Assembly: GCF_020783335.1 (NCBI RefSeq)
Contig: NZ_CP086068.1
Location: 2,604,001 to 2,668,000 of the forward strand
Length of the DNA stretch: 64,000 nucleotides
Origin: Mucilaginibacter daejeonensis
Lineage (GTDB): Bacteria > Bacteroidota > Bacteroidia > Sphingobacteriales > Sphingobacteriaceae
Direction: 5' to 3'
Notes under the pieces: model-generated
What the model was told of the DNA's origin: nothing
Databases searched by the model: none
Seen by the model: only the letters and a program-made list of their open reading frames with translations
Part shown: one piece after another, positions 42,577 through 50,972 of the stretch
Numbering within the stretch: the stretch's first letter is position 1
Layout: every line of letters starts with the position of its first letter
Translations under genes and position numbers: made by a program

Positions 42577-43560
42577 ATGGCCAATATAAAAGCAGGCATC
42601 ATTGGCGGAGCCGGTTACACCGGTGGCGAGCTACTACGCATCCTGGTTAACCACTCGCAGGTGGACATCGCTTTTGTACACAGCAACAGCAACGCCGGCA
42701 ATTTTTTGTATGAGGTACATACCGACCTGTTCGGTGATACTGAGCTGAAGTTCACCGGCGAGCTATCACATCATGTGGATGTGTTATTCCTGTGCGTGGG
42801 ACATGGCGATGCACGCAAGTTCCTGGAGGCTAACCCCTTCCCCGCTACGGTCAAAATCATTGACCTAAGCCAGGACTTTAGGTTAAAGGACCGCGCGACC
42901 ATCGATGGCCGCAGCTTTGTATATGGCCTGCCCGAATTGAACCGCGATGCGATCAAGCAAGCTGACAATATCGCCAATCCGGGTTGTTTTGCTACCTGTT
43001 TGCAGTTAGGTCTTTTGCCATTAGCGGCAAGTAATAACCTGACTAGTGAGGTGCATATCACCGCCACCACAGGTTCTACAGGTGCCGGGCAAAGCTTATC
43101 GGCCACCTCGCACTTTACCTGGCGCAATGATAACTTGTCGGTGTACAAGGCTTTTGACCACCAGCATTTGAACGAGATCGGCCAGTCGTTAAAGCAATTG
43201 CAGACTGGTTTTGACCAAACCGTTAACTTCATCCCGTACCGAGGCGACTTTACCCGAGGCATCATCGCCTCGATGTACCTTGACAGCGACCTAACCGCCG
43301 AGGATGCGGTGAAGTTATACACCGAATATTATGCCGGCCACCCGTTCACCCATGTTACCACCCGTAACATTGACCTGAAGCAGATTGTGAACACGAACAA
43401 ATGCTTCATCCAAGTTCAAAAGAAAGGCAATAAGTTATTTATTATCAGCATCATGGATAACTTACTTAAAGGTGCATCGGGGCAAGCCGTACAAAACATG
43501 AACCTGCTGTTTGGCCTAGACGAGACCACTGGTCTTAAATTGAAAGCCGCAGCTTTTTAA
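42577..43560 (+). CDS. argC: N-acyl-gamma-glutamyl-phosphate reductase
   Basis: A 327-residue enzyme. GIIGGAGYTGGELLRIL is the NADP Rossmann motif, followed by VLFLCVGHGDARKFL, IDLSQDFRL and the catalytic Cys in NIANPGCFATCLQLGLLPL. The C-terminal block FIPYRGDFTRGIIASMYL is also typical. It reduces N-acylglutamyl phosphate to the semialdehyde. It starts one base after the upstream GNAT gene. The family is shared by N-acetyl and N-succinyl variants of the pathway. Confidence 0.97.
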   Translation: MANIKAGIIGGAGYTGGELLRILVNHSQVDIAFVHSNSNAGNFLYEVHTDLFGDTELKFTGELSHHVDVLFLCVGHGDARKFLEANPFPATVKIIDLSQDFRLKDRATIDGRSFVYGLPELNRDAIKQADNIANPGCFATCLQLGLLPLAASNNLTSEVHITATTGSTGAGQSLSATSHFTWRNDNLSVYKAFDHQHLNEIGQSLKQLQTGFDQTVNFIPYRGDFTRGIIASMYLDSDLTAEDAVKLYTEYYAGHPFTHVTTRNIDLKQIVNTNKCFIQVQKKGNKLFIISIMDNLLKGASGQAVQNMNLLFGLDETTGLKLKAAAF

Positions 43561-43611
43561 TAGAAGAACTCCGCAGGAGCATCTTTGATATTATCACACT
43601 TTAAAACATCT

Positions 43612-43638
43612 CCTCCCCGTTGGGGAGGCTTGGAGGGG
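43612..43638. repeat. GC-rich intergenic hairpin overlapping the argD ribosome site
   Basis: CCTCCCC (43612-43618), GTT, GGGGAGG (43622-43628), followed by GGAGGGG (43632-43638), which can compete for the same CCTCCCC. The GGAGG at 43632 is the argD ribosome-binding site, nine bases before the ATG. It resembles a common Bacteroidota intergenic repeat. Confidence 0.6.
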
Positions 43639-43644
43639 TTTAAA

Positions 43645-44787
43645 ATGAATCTATTCGACGTTTATCCTATCAACCCGATCAACATCACCAAAGGCGTAGG
43701 AAGTTTGGTTTATGATGACAACGGAACTGAATATTTGGATCTGTATGGCGGTCATGCCGTTATATCGATCGGTCACACCAATCCGCATTACGTGAAGCGT
43801 TTGGAGGACCAATTACACCAGATCGGTTTCTACTCGAACTCGATCGAGATACCATTACAGAAGGAGCTGGCCGAGAAGTTAGGTAAGGTATCAGGCAAGA
43901 CCGATTATCAACTGTTCCTGTGTAACTCAGGTGCTGAGGCCAATGAGAACGCGCTGAAACTGGCATCGTTCCATAATGGTAAAAAGAAGGTGATCGCTTT
44001 CCGTAAGGCGTTCCATGGTCGTACGTCGCTGGCAGTATCGGCTACCGACAATCCAAAGATCATTGCACCGGTGAACGAGACCGACAATGTGATCTTTCTA
44101 CCATGGTGCGATGAAGCTGCTTTGGAGCAGGCCTTTGCCGAGAACGAGGTATCATCAGTGATCATTGAAGGTATACAAGGCGTAGGCGGTATTCAGGTTG
44201 CCACTGCAAGCTTCCTGAAAAAGATCCGCGAGCTGTGCGATCAGTACAATGCCGTATACATTGCCGATTCGGTTCAGTGCGGTTATGGCCGTACGGGCGA
44301 ATTCTTTTCTCATGACTTTGCCGGCGTAGATGCCGATATCTACAGCATGGCCAAAGGCATGGGTAACGGTTTCCCGATCGGTGGCATTATCATTTCCCCT
44401 AAGATCAAACCATCATACGGTATGCTGGGAACCACCTTTGGCGGGAACCATTTAGCGTGTGCTGCTGCTTTGGCCGTGCTGGAAGAGATCGAGAATAATG
44501 ACCTAATGCAGAATGCTGCTGAGGTAGGCCAATACCTGATCGATGAACTGAAGAAGTTCAAACAGGTAAAGGAGGTACGTGGCCGCGGACTGATGATCGG
44601 TATCGAACTCCCCGAAGAATTAGCGCACGTGCGTAAGGACCTGCTGTATAAACACCGCATCTTCACCGGCGAAGCCAAGCCTAATGTAGTAAGGTTGCTA
44701 CCTGCCCTGAATCTGACCAAGGCACATGCCGACAGATTTTTGCAGGCATTTACCGAGGTATTGAAACCTGCCCAGGTAGAAGCATAG
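43645..44787 (+). CDS. argD: N-acylornithine aminotransferase
   Basis: The ATG at 43645, with GGAGG upstream, gives 380 residues. It is a class III PLP aminotransferase with YLDLYGGHAVISIGH, FLCNSGAEANENALKLA, FRKAFHGRTSLAVSAT, the cofactor Asp in YIADSVQCGYGRTGEF and the Schiff-base Lys in YSMAKGMGNGFPIGG. It converts N-acylglutamate semialdehyde to N-acylornithine using glutamate. An upstream ATG at 43585 lies before the hairpin repeat and adds non-homologous residues, so it is rejected. Confidence 0.96.
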   Translation: MNLFDVYPINPINITKGVGSLVYDDNGTEYLDLYGGHAVISIGHTNPHYVKRLEDQLHQIGFYSNSIEIPLQKELAEKLGKVSGKTDYQLFLCNSGAEANENALKLASFHNGKKKVIAFRKAFHGRTSLAVSATDNPKIIAPVNETDNVIFLPWCDEAALEQAFAENEVSSVIIEGIQGVGGIQVATASFLKKIRELCDQYNAVYIADSVQCGYGRTGEFFSHDFAGVDADIYSMAKGMGNGFPIGGIIISPKIKPSYGMLGTTFGGNHLACAAALAVLEEIENNDLMQNAAEVGQYLIDELKKFKQVKEVRGRGLMIGIELPEELAHVRKDLLYKHRIFTGEAKPNVVRLLPALNLTKAHADRFLQAFTEVLKPAQVEA

Positions 44788-44808
44788 TTAACAGAACCAT
44801 CACCATTA

Positions 44809-44832
44809 CCCTGCACCCTTTTTGGTGCAGGG
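44809..44832 (+). other. Hairpin between argD and argF'
   Basis: CCCTGCACC (44809-44817), a CTTTTT loop, GGTGCAGGG (44824-44832). There is no T-run after the stem, so it is probably an mRNA processing or stability element within the operon and not a terminator. Confidence 0.6.
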
Positions 44833-44848
44833 CTGCTATAACACACTC

Positions 44849-45796
44849 ATGAAACAGTTCACCTCTGTACACGACGTTACCGATATCAACGCTTTAGTGG
44901 CCGAAGCCCTGCAATTGAAGCAGGCACCCTACGCTCACCAGGAATTAGGTAAAAACAAGACCATCGGTCTGGTTTTCTTGAACCCGAGCTTGCGTACACG
45001 CATGAGCACACAAAAAGCCGCATTGAACTTAGGCATGAACGTAATGGTGCTCAACATTGATAAAGAAGGTTGGGCATTGGAACTGCAAGACGGTGCGGTG
45101 ATGAACGGCACCACTGTTGAACACGTGCGCGAAGCTGCGGCCGTGCTGGGTCAGTATGTCGATATCATTGGCGTACGCTCGTTCCCGGGCCTGAAAGACC
45201 GTGATGAGGATTACAGCGAGAAGGTGTTCAACAAATTTGTTGAGTATTGCGGTGTGCCTATCGTGAGTTTAGAATCAGCTACGCGCCATCCGTTGCAAAG
45301 CTTGGCCGATCTTATCACCATCACCGAACTGAAGACCAAAGAACGCCCTAAAGTAGTACTTACCTGGGCGCCTCATATCAAGCCGCTGCCACAAGCGGTA
45401 CCAAATTCATTTGCCGAGTGGATGTGCAAATCTGATGTTGATTTTGTGATCACGCACCCGGAAGGTTACGCATTGAGCGAAGACTTTACCCAAGGCGCTA
45501 CGATCACCCACGACCAGGATGAGGCCTTGGCCGGAGCTGATTTCGTATATGTGAAGAACTGGTCGGCCTATGAGCCTTACGGTGCTTTGCCTGCTCAACA
45601 CCCCGATTGGATGCTGACCAACAATAAGCTAAAGATCAGCAACGATGCCAAAGTGATGCACTGCCTTCCGGTGCGCCGCAACCTTGAACTAAGTGACGAG
45701 ATACTGGACGGGCCTAACTCAGTAGTGATACACGAGGCTGGTAACCGTGTGTGGGCCGCTCAGGCGGTGTTGAAACAGTTGCTGGAAAGCCTGTAA
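44849..45796 (+). CDS. argF': N-acylornithine carbamoyltransferase (ArgF'-type), acyl specificity uncertain
   Basis: The ATG at 44849 gives 315 residues. The carbamoyl-phosphate site is FLNPSLRTRMSTQ, followed by SATRHPLQSLADLITI and MHCLPVRRN. It is more like the N-succinylornithine (Bacteroides) and N-acetylornithine (Xanthomonas) carbamoyltransferases than like classical ornithine ones. The residue known to decide between them is Pro90 in the succinyl enzyme and Glu92 in the acetyl enzyme; here the aligned residue is Val90 (MNGTTVEHV). Which acyl group is used therefore cannot be settled from sequence. The stop codon overlaps the start of the next gene (TAATG). Confidence 0.93.
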   Translation: MKQFTSVHDVTDINALVAEALQLKQAPYAHQELGKNKTIGLVFLNPSLRTRMSTQKAALNLGMNVMVLNIDKEGWALELQDGAVMNGTTVEHVREAAAVLGQYVDIIGVRSFPGLKDRDEDYSEKVFNKFVEYCGVPIVSLESATRHPLQSLADLITITELKTKERPKVVLTWAPHIKPLPQAVPNSFAEWMCKSDVDFVITHPEGYALSEDFTQGATITHDQDEALAGADFVYVKNWSAYEPYGALPAQHPDWMLTNNKLKISNDAKVMHCLPVRRNLELSDEILDGPNSVVIHEAGNRVWAAQAVLKQLLESL

Positions 45797-46410
45797 TGTA
45801 CACACCCAAAAATTTCGAACTGACCGATGTGAGCGAAGCCGTGGCCTTTATGCAACGCTATAGCTTCGCCACATTGATCAATAGTGCTAACGGTATACCG
45901 GAAGCTACTCACCTGCCCTTTGTGATCAAACAAGATGGTGATGAAGTGATACTGTCATCACATTTGGCCAAGCCCAACCCACAATCCGGCAGCTTATTGG
46001 AAGGAACATCGTTGGTGATCTTTAGCGAGCCGCATGCCTACATCGCACCCAAGCATTACGAAAAGGAGCTGAACGTTCCAACGTGGAACTATATCGCTAT
46101 ACATGCTTACGGCACCGCAACCATTGTTACGGATGAGGAGCTGCAATTGGCTTCGCTGGAGGAAATGATCACCTCGTATGATGCTGATTATGTGAATCAA
46201 TGGGCTAGCCTGCCCATGGACTACAAGCTTAAGTTAGTGAAAGGCATCACCGTGTTCGACATTACGGTCACCGATCTGCAAGGCAAAAAGAAGTTAAGCC
46301 AGAATCGTACTGATGTTGACCGCCAAAACGTGATCAACGCATTGAGCAACAGCCATGATGCTAACGAACAAGAGATAGCCCGTTACATGCAGGCCGAGTT
46401 TAAGAAATGA
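45796..46410 (+). CDS. PaiB-like FMN-binding protein
   Basis: Starting at the ATG at 45796, the protein has 204 residues and fits the FMN-binding negative regulator family. It shows MYTPKNFELTD, the first strands FATLINSANGIPEATHLPF, ILSSHLAKPNPQSGSL, and the family Trp block VPTWNYIAIHAYG. Bacillus PaiB controls sporulation and protease genes, but most family members are probably flavin enzymes. It is translationally coupled to argF' and is the last plus-strand gene before the oppositely oriented ndh; a link to arginine metabolism is inferred only from position. Confidence 0.88.
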   Translation: MYTPKNFELTDVSEAVAFMQRYSFATLINSANGIPEATHLPFVIKQDGDEVILSSHLAKPNPQSGSLLEGTSLVIFSEPHAYIAPKHYEKELNVPTWNYIAIHAYGTATIVTDEELQLASLEEMITSYDADYVNQWASLPMDYKLKLVKGITVFDITVTDLQGKKKLSQNRTDVDRQNVINALSNSHDANEQEIARYMQAEFKK

Positions 46411-47721
46411 TCACTTGGCCATGGGCTCAGTGGTCATGGTCTCGGTGTTAAAGTAATGAACGATGAGCCTGTTATCCGTATTCTTCGTAAAATAGTTGAT
46501 CAGCCAGTTACTAAATACCACTAACTTATTGCTGAACCCTGCCAACGACAGGATGTGAACGAACAGCCAAACGAACCAGGCAAAGGTACCCTGAAAACGT
46601 ATCTTGCCAAGGTCGGCAACGGCGCGGTTACGGCCAATGGTAGCCATCGAACCCTTATCATGATATTTGAAGGGCTCTGTGGGTTCATTACGTATCAACC
46701 TGACGATGTTCTTGGCCAAATGAGCGCCTTGCTGTATGGCCACTGGCGCCACCCCCGGATGACCTTGCGGAGAATCAGCCGTGATCATGGCCGCCACATC
46801 ACCTATTGCAAATATATTGGTGAAGCCTTTCACCTGGCTGATCTCGTTGGTCTCGATGCGGGCGCCGCGTAAGATCACTTCTTGAGGTATGCCCTCCGGT
46901 ACTTCGCCCTTTACCCCTGCTGCCCAAAATACATTGCGCGTTTTGATCTCCACTCCGTTGTCGATCTTCAAGATATCGCCATTGTAGCTGGTCACATGTA
47001 CATCATTGTAAATGGTCACCCCCATATCGATCAGGAACTCCTTAGCCTTTGTCGAGGCTTGTTCAGACATGGATGCGATCAGCTTCGGCTTTCCCTCGGC
47101 CAGGTAAACCTTCATGTGCTCGGGGTGCAGATCCGGGTAATCCTTACATAGCATGTTGCGCTGTACCTCCGCCAAAGCACCCGATAACTCCACGCCTGTC
47201 GGTCCGCCGCCTACCACCACAAAAGTAAGTAAGGCATCACGTTCGGCCAGGTCAGTGGTCACGGCGGCCTTTTCCAAATTTTGCAGGATCAGGCTACGGA
47301 TGTTCAGCGCCTCAGGCAAATTCTTCATGGGCAAGGTGTAATGCTCTATTTCCTTGTTCCCAAAAAAGTTACTGTTAGCCCCCGTGGCGATCACCAGATA
47401 GTCGTAATGCACAGCGCCTAAGGTGGTGGTCACCGTGTTGCTAACGGGGTCGATCTTTTGCACCTCGGCCATATGGAAGCTGAAGTTCTTTTGGTGGGTA
47501 AAGATGCGACGGATAGGAAAGCCTACGGCATCGCTCTCAATGGCTCCAATGGCTACCTGGTACAATAAAGGCTGAAAAGTATGGTAGTTGTGCTTGTCCA
47601 GCATCACCACATCAACGTCCGCGTTCTTGAGTTTTCGTCCTAAGTTAACACCACCAAAGCCACCGCCAATGATCACCACGCGGGGTTTCGCGGCGTTTTT
47701 GCCTAAATACATTTCAGCCAT
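46411..47721 (-). CDS. ndh: Type II NADH:quinone oxidoreductase-like flavoprotein
   Basis: A 436-residue two-Rossmann enzyme. VVIIGGGFGGVNLGRKL binds FAD, FVVVGGGPTGVELSGAL binds NADH, and IFAIGDVAAM closes the FAD site. ATIGRNRAVADLG and the C-terminal hydrophobic stretch FAWFVWLFVHILSLAGFSN are typical of NDH-2 membrane attachment. It passes electrons from NADH to menaquinone without pumping protons. Its stop codon abuts that of the PaiB-like gene, and it lies in the opposite direction between the two parts of the arginine cluster. Confidence 0.93.
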   Translation of the reverse strand: MAEMYLGKNAAKPRVVIIGGGFGGVNLGRKLKNADVDVVMLDKHNYHTFQPLLYQVAIGAIESDAVGFPIRRIFTHQKNFSFHMAEVQKIDPVSNTVTTTLGAVHYDYLVIATGANSNFFGNKEIEHYTLPMKNLPEALNIRSLILQNLEKAAVTTDLAERDALLTFVVVGGGPTGVELSGALAEVQRNMLCKDYPDLHPEHMKVYLAEGKPKLIASMSEQASTKAKEFLIDMGVTIYNDVHVTSYNGDILKIDNGVEIKTRNVFWAAGVKGEVPEGIPQEVILRGARIETNEISQVKGFTNIFAIGDVAAMITADSPQGHPGVAPVAIQQGAHLAKNIVRLIRNEPTEPFKYHDKGSMATIGRNRAVADLGKIRFQGTFAWFVWLFVHILSLAGFSNKLVVFSNWLINYFTKNTDNRLIVHYFNTETMTTEPMAK

Positions 47722-47831
47722 TTATCGGGTCAATTTTACAACTGTTACAACCTACCTTGCCAACTTATGTTTGAAAGACGATAAAAACAGTAGATATTTC
47801 TGGTCAAAAGTGCTATTTTTAGCACCCACAC

Positions 47832-48623
47832 ATGAAACCTCTGCACGTTATAAAGATCGGTGGTAATGTCATCGATAATTCTGAGAATCTCTACCATTTT
47901 TTAAAAGACTTCGAGGCTTTGGATGGTCATAAGATCCTGATACACGGTGGCGGCAAGATCGCCACCCAAATATCAGAGCAATTAGGCATCGAGGCTAAAC
48001 TGGTGGACGGCCGCCGCATTACCGACATCGAAACGCTGCGGGTGGTCACCATGGTGTATGCCGGGCTCATCAATAAGAACATCGTTGCGCAGTTGCAACG
48101 CTTTGGCACCAATGCCATTGGCCTCACCGGTGCCGACGGTAACTTCATTAAAGCAGTAAAACGGCCGGTAAAAACGATCGATTATGGCTTTGTGGGCGAC
48201 CTTACCGACGATTCAGTGAATGCCCAGAACATCAGTGATCTGATGGAGGCCGGCTTCACCCCTGTTTTTTGCGCCTTAACGCATGATGGTGATGGTCAGA
48301 TGCTCAATACCAATGCAGATACCATTGCTTCGGCAGTGGCAGTGGCCCTTAGCGAACTTTATGATACCACCCTTATCTATTGCTTTGAGAAAAAGGGTGT
48401 ATTGAAAGATATCAACGACGAGGACTCGCTGATCCAAGACATTGACCCTGTGCGCTATGAGGAGCTAAAGAAAGAACAGATCATCCATAGCGGTATGCTG
48501 CCTAAGCTTGATAATGCCTTTACGGCCATAGCATGCGGTGTAAAGGCCGTAGTGATAGGCAAGTCTGACGAGCTGGGCAAACTTCAAAGTAATGAACCTT
48601 TTGGAACACGATTAAGTAACTGA
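47832..48623 (+). CDS. argB: N-acylglutamate kinase
   Basis: A 263-residue amino-acid kinase: VIKIGGNVIDN at the N-terminus, KILIHGGGKIATQISEQL, LVDGRRITDIETLRVV, GLTGADGNFIKA, and a nucleotide block MLPKLDNAFTAIACGVKAVVIG. It phosphorylates N-acylglutamate, the second step of the pathway. The N-terminal arginine-sensing helix of feedback-inhibited kinases is missing, which suggests it is not allosterically inhibited by arginine, as in short enterobacterial-type enzymes. It begins a plus-strand unit with proC two bases later. Confidence 0.96.
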   Translation: MKPLHVIKIGGNVIDNSENLYHFLKDFEALDGHKILIHGGGKIATQISEQLGIEAKLVDGRRITDIETLRVVTMVYAGLINKNIVAQLQRFGTNAIGLTGADGNFIKAVKRPVKTIDYGFVGDLTDDSVNAQNISDLMEAGFTPVFCALTHDGDGQMLNTNADTIASAVAVALSELYDTTLIYCFEKKGVLKDINDEDSLIQDIDPVRYEELKKEQIIHSGMLPKLDNAFTAIACGVKAVVIGKSDELGKLQSNEPFGTRLSN

Positions 48624-48625
48624 TC

Positions 48626-49435
48626 ATGAGTAACAAGATAGCCATTTTAGGCAGCGGCAACATTGGCCTTTCGCTCGCCAAAGGACTGATCAAGGCCGGC
48701 AAATTTAAGCCAGACCATATCATCCTGACGCGCCGCAACATCAGTGCCCTGGCCGAACAGGCGAACGCCGGTCTGGTGACCACTACCGATAATGCGAAAG
48801 CGGTAAGCGAAGCCGACATCATTGTGCTGGCCATACTTCCGCAACAACTAAACAAGTTACTGAACGAGATCAAACCCGCGGTCGACCCGGATAAGCACCT
48901 ATTCATCTCGGTGGTATCGGGCGTGAGCTGCGAGGACATCCGTAAACAACTGGAACTGGATGTACAGGTGGTACGAGCCATGCCTAACACAGCCATCGCT
49001 ATTGGTCAGAGCATGACCTGCATTGGCACCGATAAAGCGTCGGGTGAAAGTATAGAGTTGGTAAAGTCACTGTTCGATACGGTAGGGATCACTGTACAGA
49101 TCAACGAAGAATTGATGACCTCCGCCACTGCGCTTTGCGCTTGCGGTATCGCCTTCTTTTTAAGGTCGATACGTGCGGCATCTCAAGGAGGAACGGAGAT
49201 CGGGTTCCATGCTCATGATGCGCTAAAGATGGCCGCTCAGACCGCCAAGGGTGCTGCCGACCTGCTGTTACAGCTATCGTCGCACCCTGAGCACGAGATC
49301 GATAAGGTGACCTCGCCAAAGGGCTGTACCATAGCCGGATTGAACGAGATGGAGCATCACGGATTTAGCTCGGCCATGATCAAAGGCATCAGTTTATCGG
49401 CACAAAAAGCCGGCGAACTTTACAACAAAGAATAA
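48626..49435 (+). CDS. proC: Pyrroline-5-carboxylate reductase
   Basis: A 269-residue enzyme with the NAD(P) motif IAILGSGNIGLSLAKGL, then IVLAILPQQLNKLL, VVRAMPNTAIAIGQSMTCI and the C-terminal family block VTSPKGCTIAGLNEMEHHGF. It reduces pyrroline-5-carboxylate to proline. It starts two bases after argB, tying proline to arginine synthesis. No proA or proB lies nearby, so here pyrroline-5-carboxylate could also come from ornithine, which is inference. Confidence 0.96.
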   Translation: MSNKIAILGSGNIGLSLAKGLIKAGKFKPDHIILTRRNISALAEQANAGLVTTTDNAKAVSEADIIVLAILPQQLNKLLNEIKPAVDPDKHLFISVVSGVSCEDIRKQLELDVQVVRAMPNTAIAIGQSMTCIGTDKASGESIELVKSLFDTVGITVQINEELMTSATALCACGIAFFLRSIRAASQGGTEIGFHAHDALKMAAQTAKGAADLLLQLSSHPEHEIDKVTSPKGCTIAGLNEMEHHGFSSAMIKGISLSAQKAGELYNKE

Positions 49436-49443
49436 CATTAACA

Positions 49444-49472
49444 CCCGCCCTCTCTACAGGAGAGGTAGCGGG
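49444..49472. repeat. GC-rich intergenic hairpin between proC and the aspartokinase gene
   Basis: CCCGC and CCTCTC pair with GAGAGG and GCGGG around a short loop. It is similar in style to the repeat before argD and to common Bacteroidota intergenic palindromes. There is no T-run. Confidence 0.55.
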
Positions 49473-49501
49473 ACCGAATAAAATAATAGCTTACCCAACC
49501 C

Positions 49502-50878
49502 ATGTTAACTGTAGAAAAGATAGGTGGCACATCCATGAGTGCTTTGGGCGATGTGATCAAGAACATCATCCAGTATAACCGTACAGGTCAGGAACTGTAC
49601 AACCGTATATTTGTGGTGTCGGCCTTTTCGGGCGTTACCAACCTACTGCTTGAAAATAAAAAGACCGGCGAACCGGGCGTATATCACCTTATTGCCAAGC
49701 ACCAGGACTTTCAGGAAGCGCTGGAAGAACTGATTATCAAACTCAAGCAGCTTAACAAGCACTATGAGCCACTTGGCCTTGATCTGGCCGTTGCCGACCA
49801 CTTTATCGAAAAACACGTTCGCCATGCTGAAGGCTTCTTAAATAACCTGGTAGGCATACTGGCCTCGGGCTATGTAAGTACCGAAGGCATCCTTCAGGCA
49901 GCACGTGAGATCCTGGCCTCGATCGGCGAGACCCATTCGGCCTTTGTGTTCACCAACATTTTGCAGAACATGGGCATCAATGCTACGCTGGTAGATCTGA
50001 GCGGTTTTCATGACCATGAGCCTTATACGATCGATCAGCGAATCAAGCATGCGTTCAAAGACATTGACTTTGCCGACACTATTTGCATAGCCACCGGTTA
50101 CACCAAAGGCACCGAGGGTATCATGCGCGAATTTGACCGCGGGTACTCTGAGGTAACCTTCAGTAAGATCGCAGTGGCAGTAAAGCCTGAAGAAGCCATC
50201 ATTCATAAGGAATATCACTTGTGTTCGGCGGATCCGGTATTGGTGGGCATCAACAACTGCTCGCCGGTAGGTTTCACCAATTATGATGTGGCCGATCAGC
50301 TGGCCGACGTGGGTATGGAGGCCATCCACCCTAAGGCTTCAAAACCGCTCGAGATCAACAGCATCAACCTGCGTATCAAGAACACCTTTGAGCCCGAACA
50401 CCCCGGCACGCTAATCACCCGCGAATATGTGTCGCCTGAAAAGAAGGTAGAGGTGATCACTGGCACCGATAAGCTGACCATGATCGACATCTATGACCCG
50501 CTGATGGTAGGTAACGTAGGTACCGACCTGCATATCATGCAGATCTTTGCCAAACATGGCGTGAGTTATAACTTCAAGGCCACCAGCGCCAACAGCATAT
50601 CCATCGTGATCTGGGAGAAGGACCACTCTCAGCCATTGGTAGAAGAGCTGAGCGCACATTTTGAAAAAGTGACAGTAGAGAAAGCAGCCATGGTGTGCCT
50701 GATCAGTACCAACATGGACCAGCCGGGCCTGTTGGCACGTGCCGCTAACGCATTAGCAGGCGCAGGGATCAACATCAAGAGTGCGGGGTTCGCTTTGAGG
50801 CAGGTGAACATCCAGTTCCTGGTTGATCGTGCTGATTTTGACAACGCCGTGATAGCCTTAAACAAGGAGATGGCTTAA
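49502..50878 (+). CDS. Aspartate kinase of the ectoine-cluster (Ask_Ect) type
   Basis: A 458-residue aspartokinase. The N-terminus reads TVEKIGGTSMSALGDV instead of the usual VxKFGGTSV, and IFVVSAFSGVTNLLLENKKT, CIATGYTKGTEGIM, REFDRGYSEVTFSKIA and MEAIHPKASKPL follow. These are the distinctive blocks I recall for the ectoine-associated aspartokinase of gamma-proteobacteria. Two ACT-type segments close the protein (GNVGTDLHIMQIFAKHG and DQPGLLARAANALAGAGINI). No ectABC gene is present. Its link here is to proC and argB, so it may supply aspartyl phosphate under different feedback control; a different amino-acid substrate is possible. Confidence 0.88.
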   Translation: MLTVEKIGGTSMSALGDVIKNIIQYNRTGQELYNRIFVVSAFSGVTNLLLENKKTGEPGVYHLIAKHQDFQEALEELIIKLKQLNKHYEPLGLDLAVADHFIEKHVRHAEGFLNNLVGILASGYVSTEGILQAAREILASIGETHSAFVFTNILQNMGINATLVDLSGFHDHEPYTIDQRIKHAFKDIDFADTICIATGYTKGTEGIMREFDRGYSEVTFSKIAVAVKPEEAIIHKEYHLCSADPVLVGINNCSPVGFTNYDVADQLADVGMEAIHPKASKPLEINSINLRIKNTFEPEHPGTLITREYVSPEKKVEVITGTDKLTMIDIYDPLMVGNVGTDLHIMQIFAKHGVSYNFKATSANSISIVIWEKDHSQPLVEELSAHFEKVTVEKAAMVCLISTNMDQPGLLARAANALAGAGINIKSAGFALRQVNIQFLVDRADFDNAVIALNKEMA

Positions 50879-50972
50879 CTAAAGATCCAATTTATTTCGC
50901 CTGTGTTTTGGTGCGGTACAAAGTAAATATCGCGCCAAAACATCTGTTATAAAAAGCTGTTGTGGGGTTAAC

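Noticed and set aside
42771..43322. Minus-strand open frame within argC
   Set aside because: Antisense shadow of a complete argC with its catalytic Cys motif.
44809..44832. Intrinsic terminator between argD and argF'
   Set aside because: The stem is strong but no T-run follows, and the operon clearly continues.
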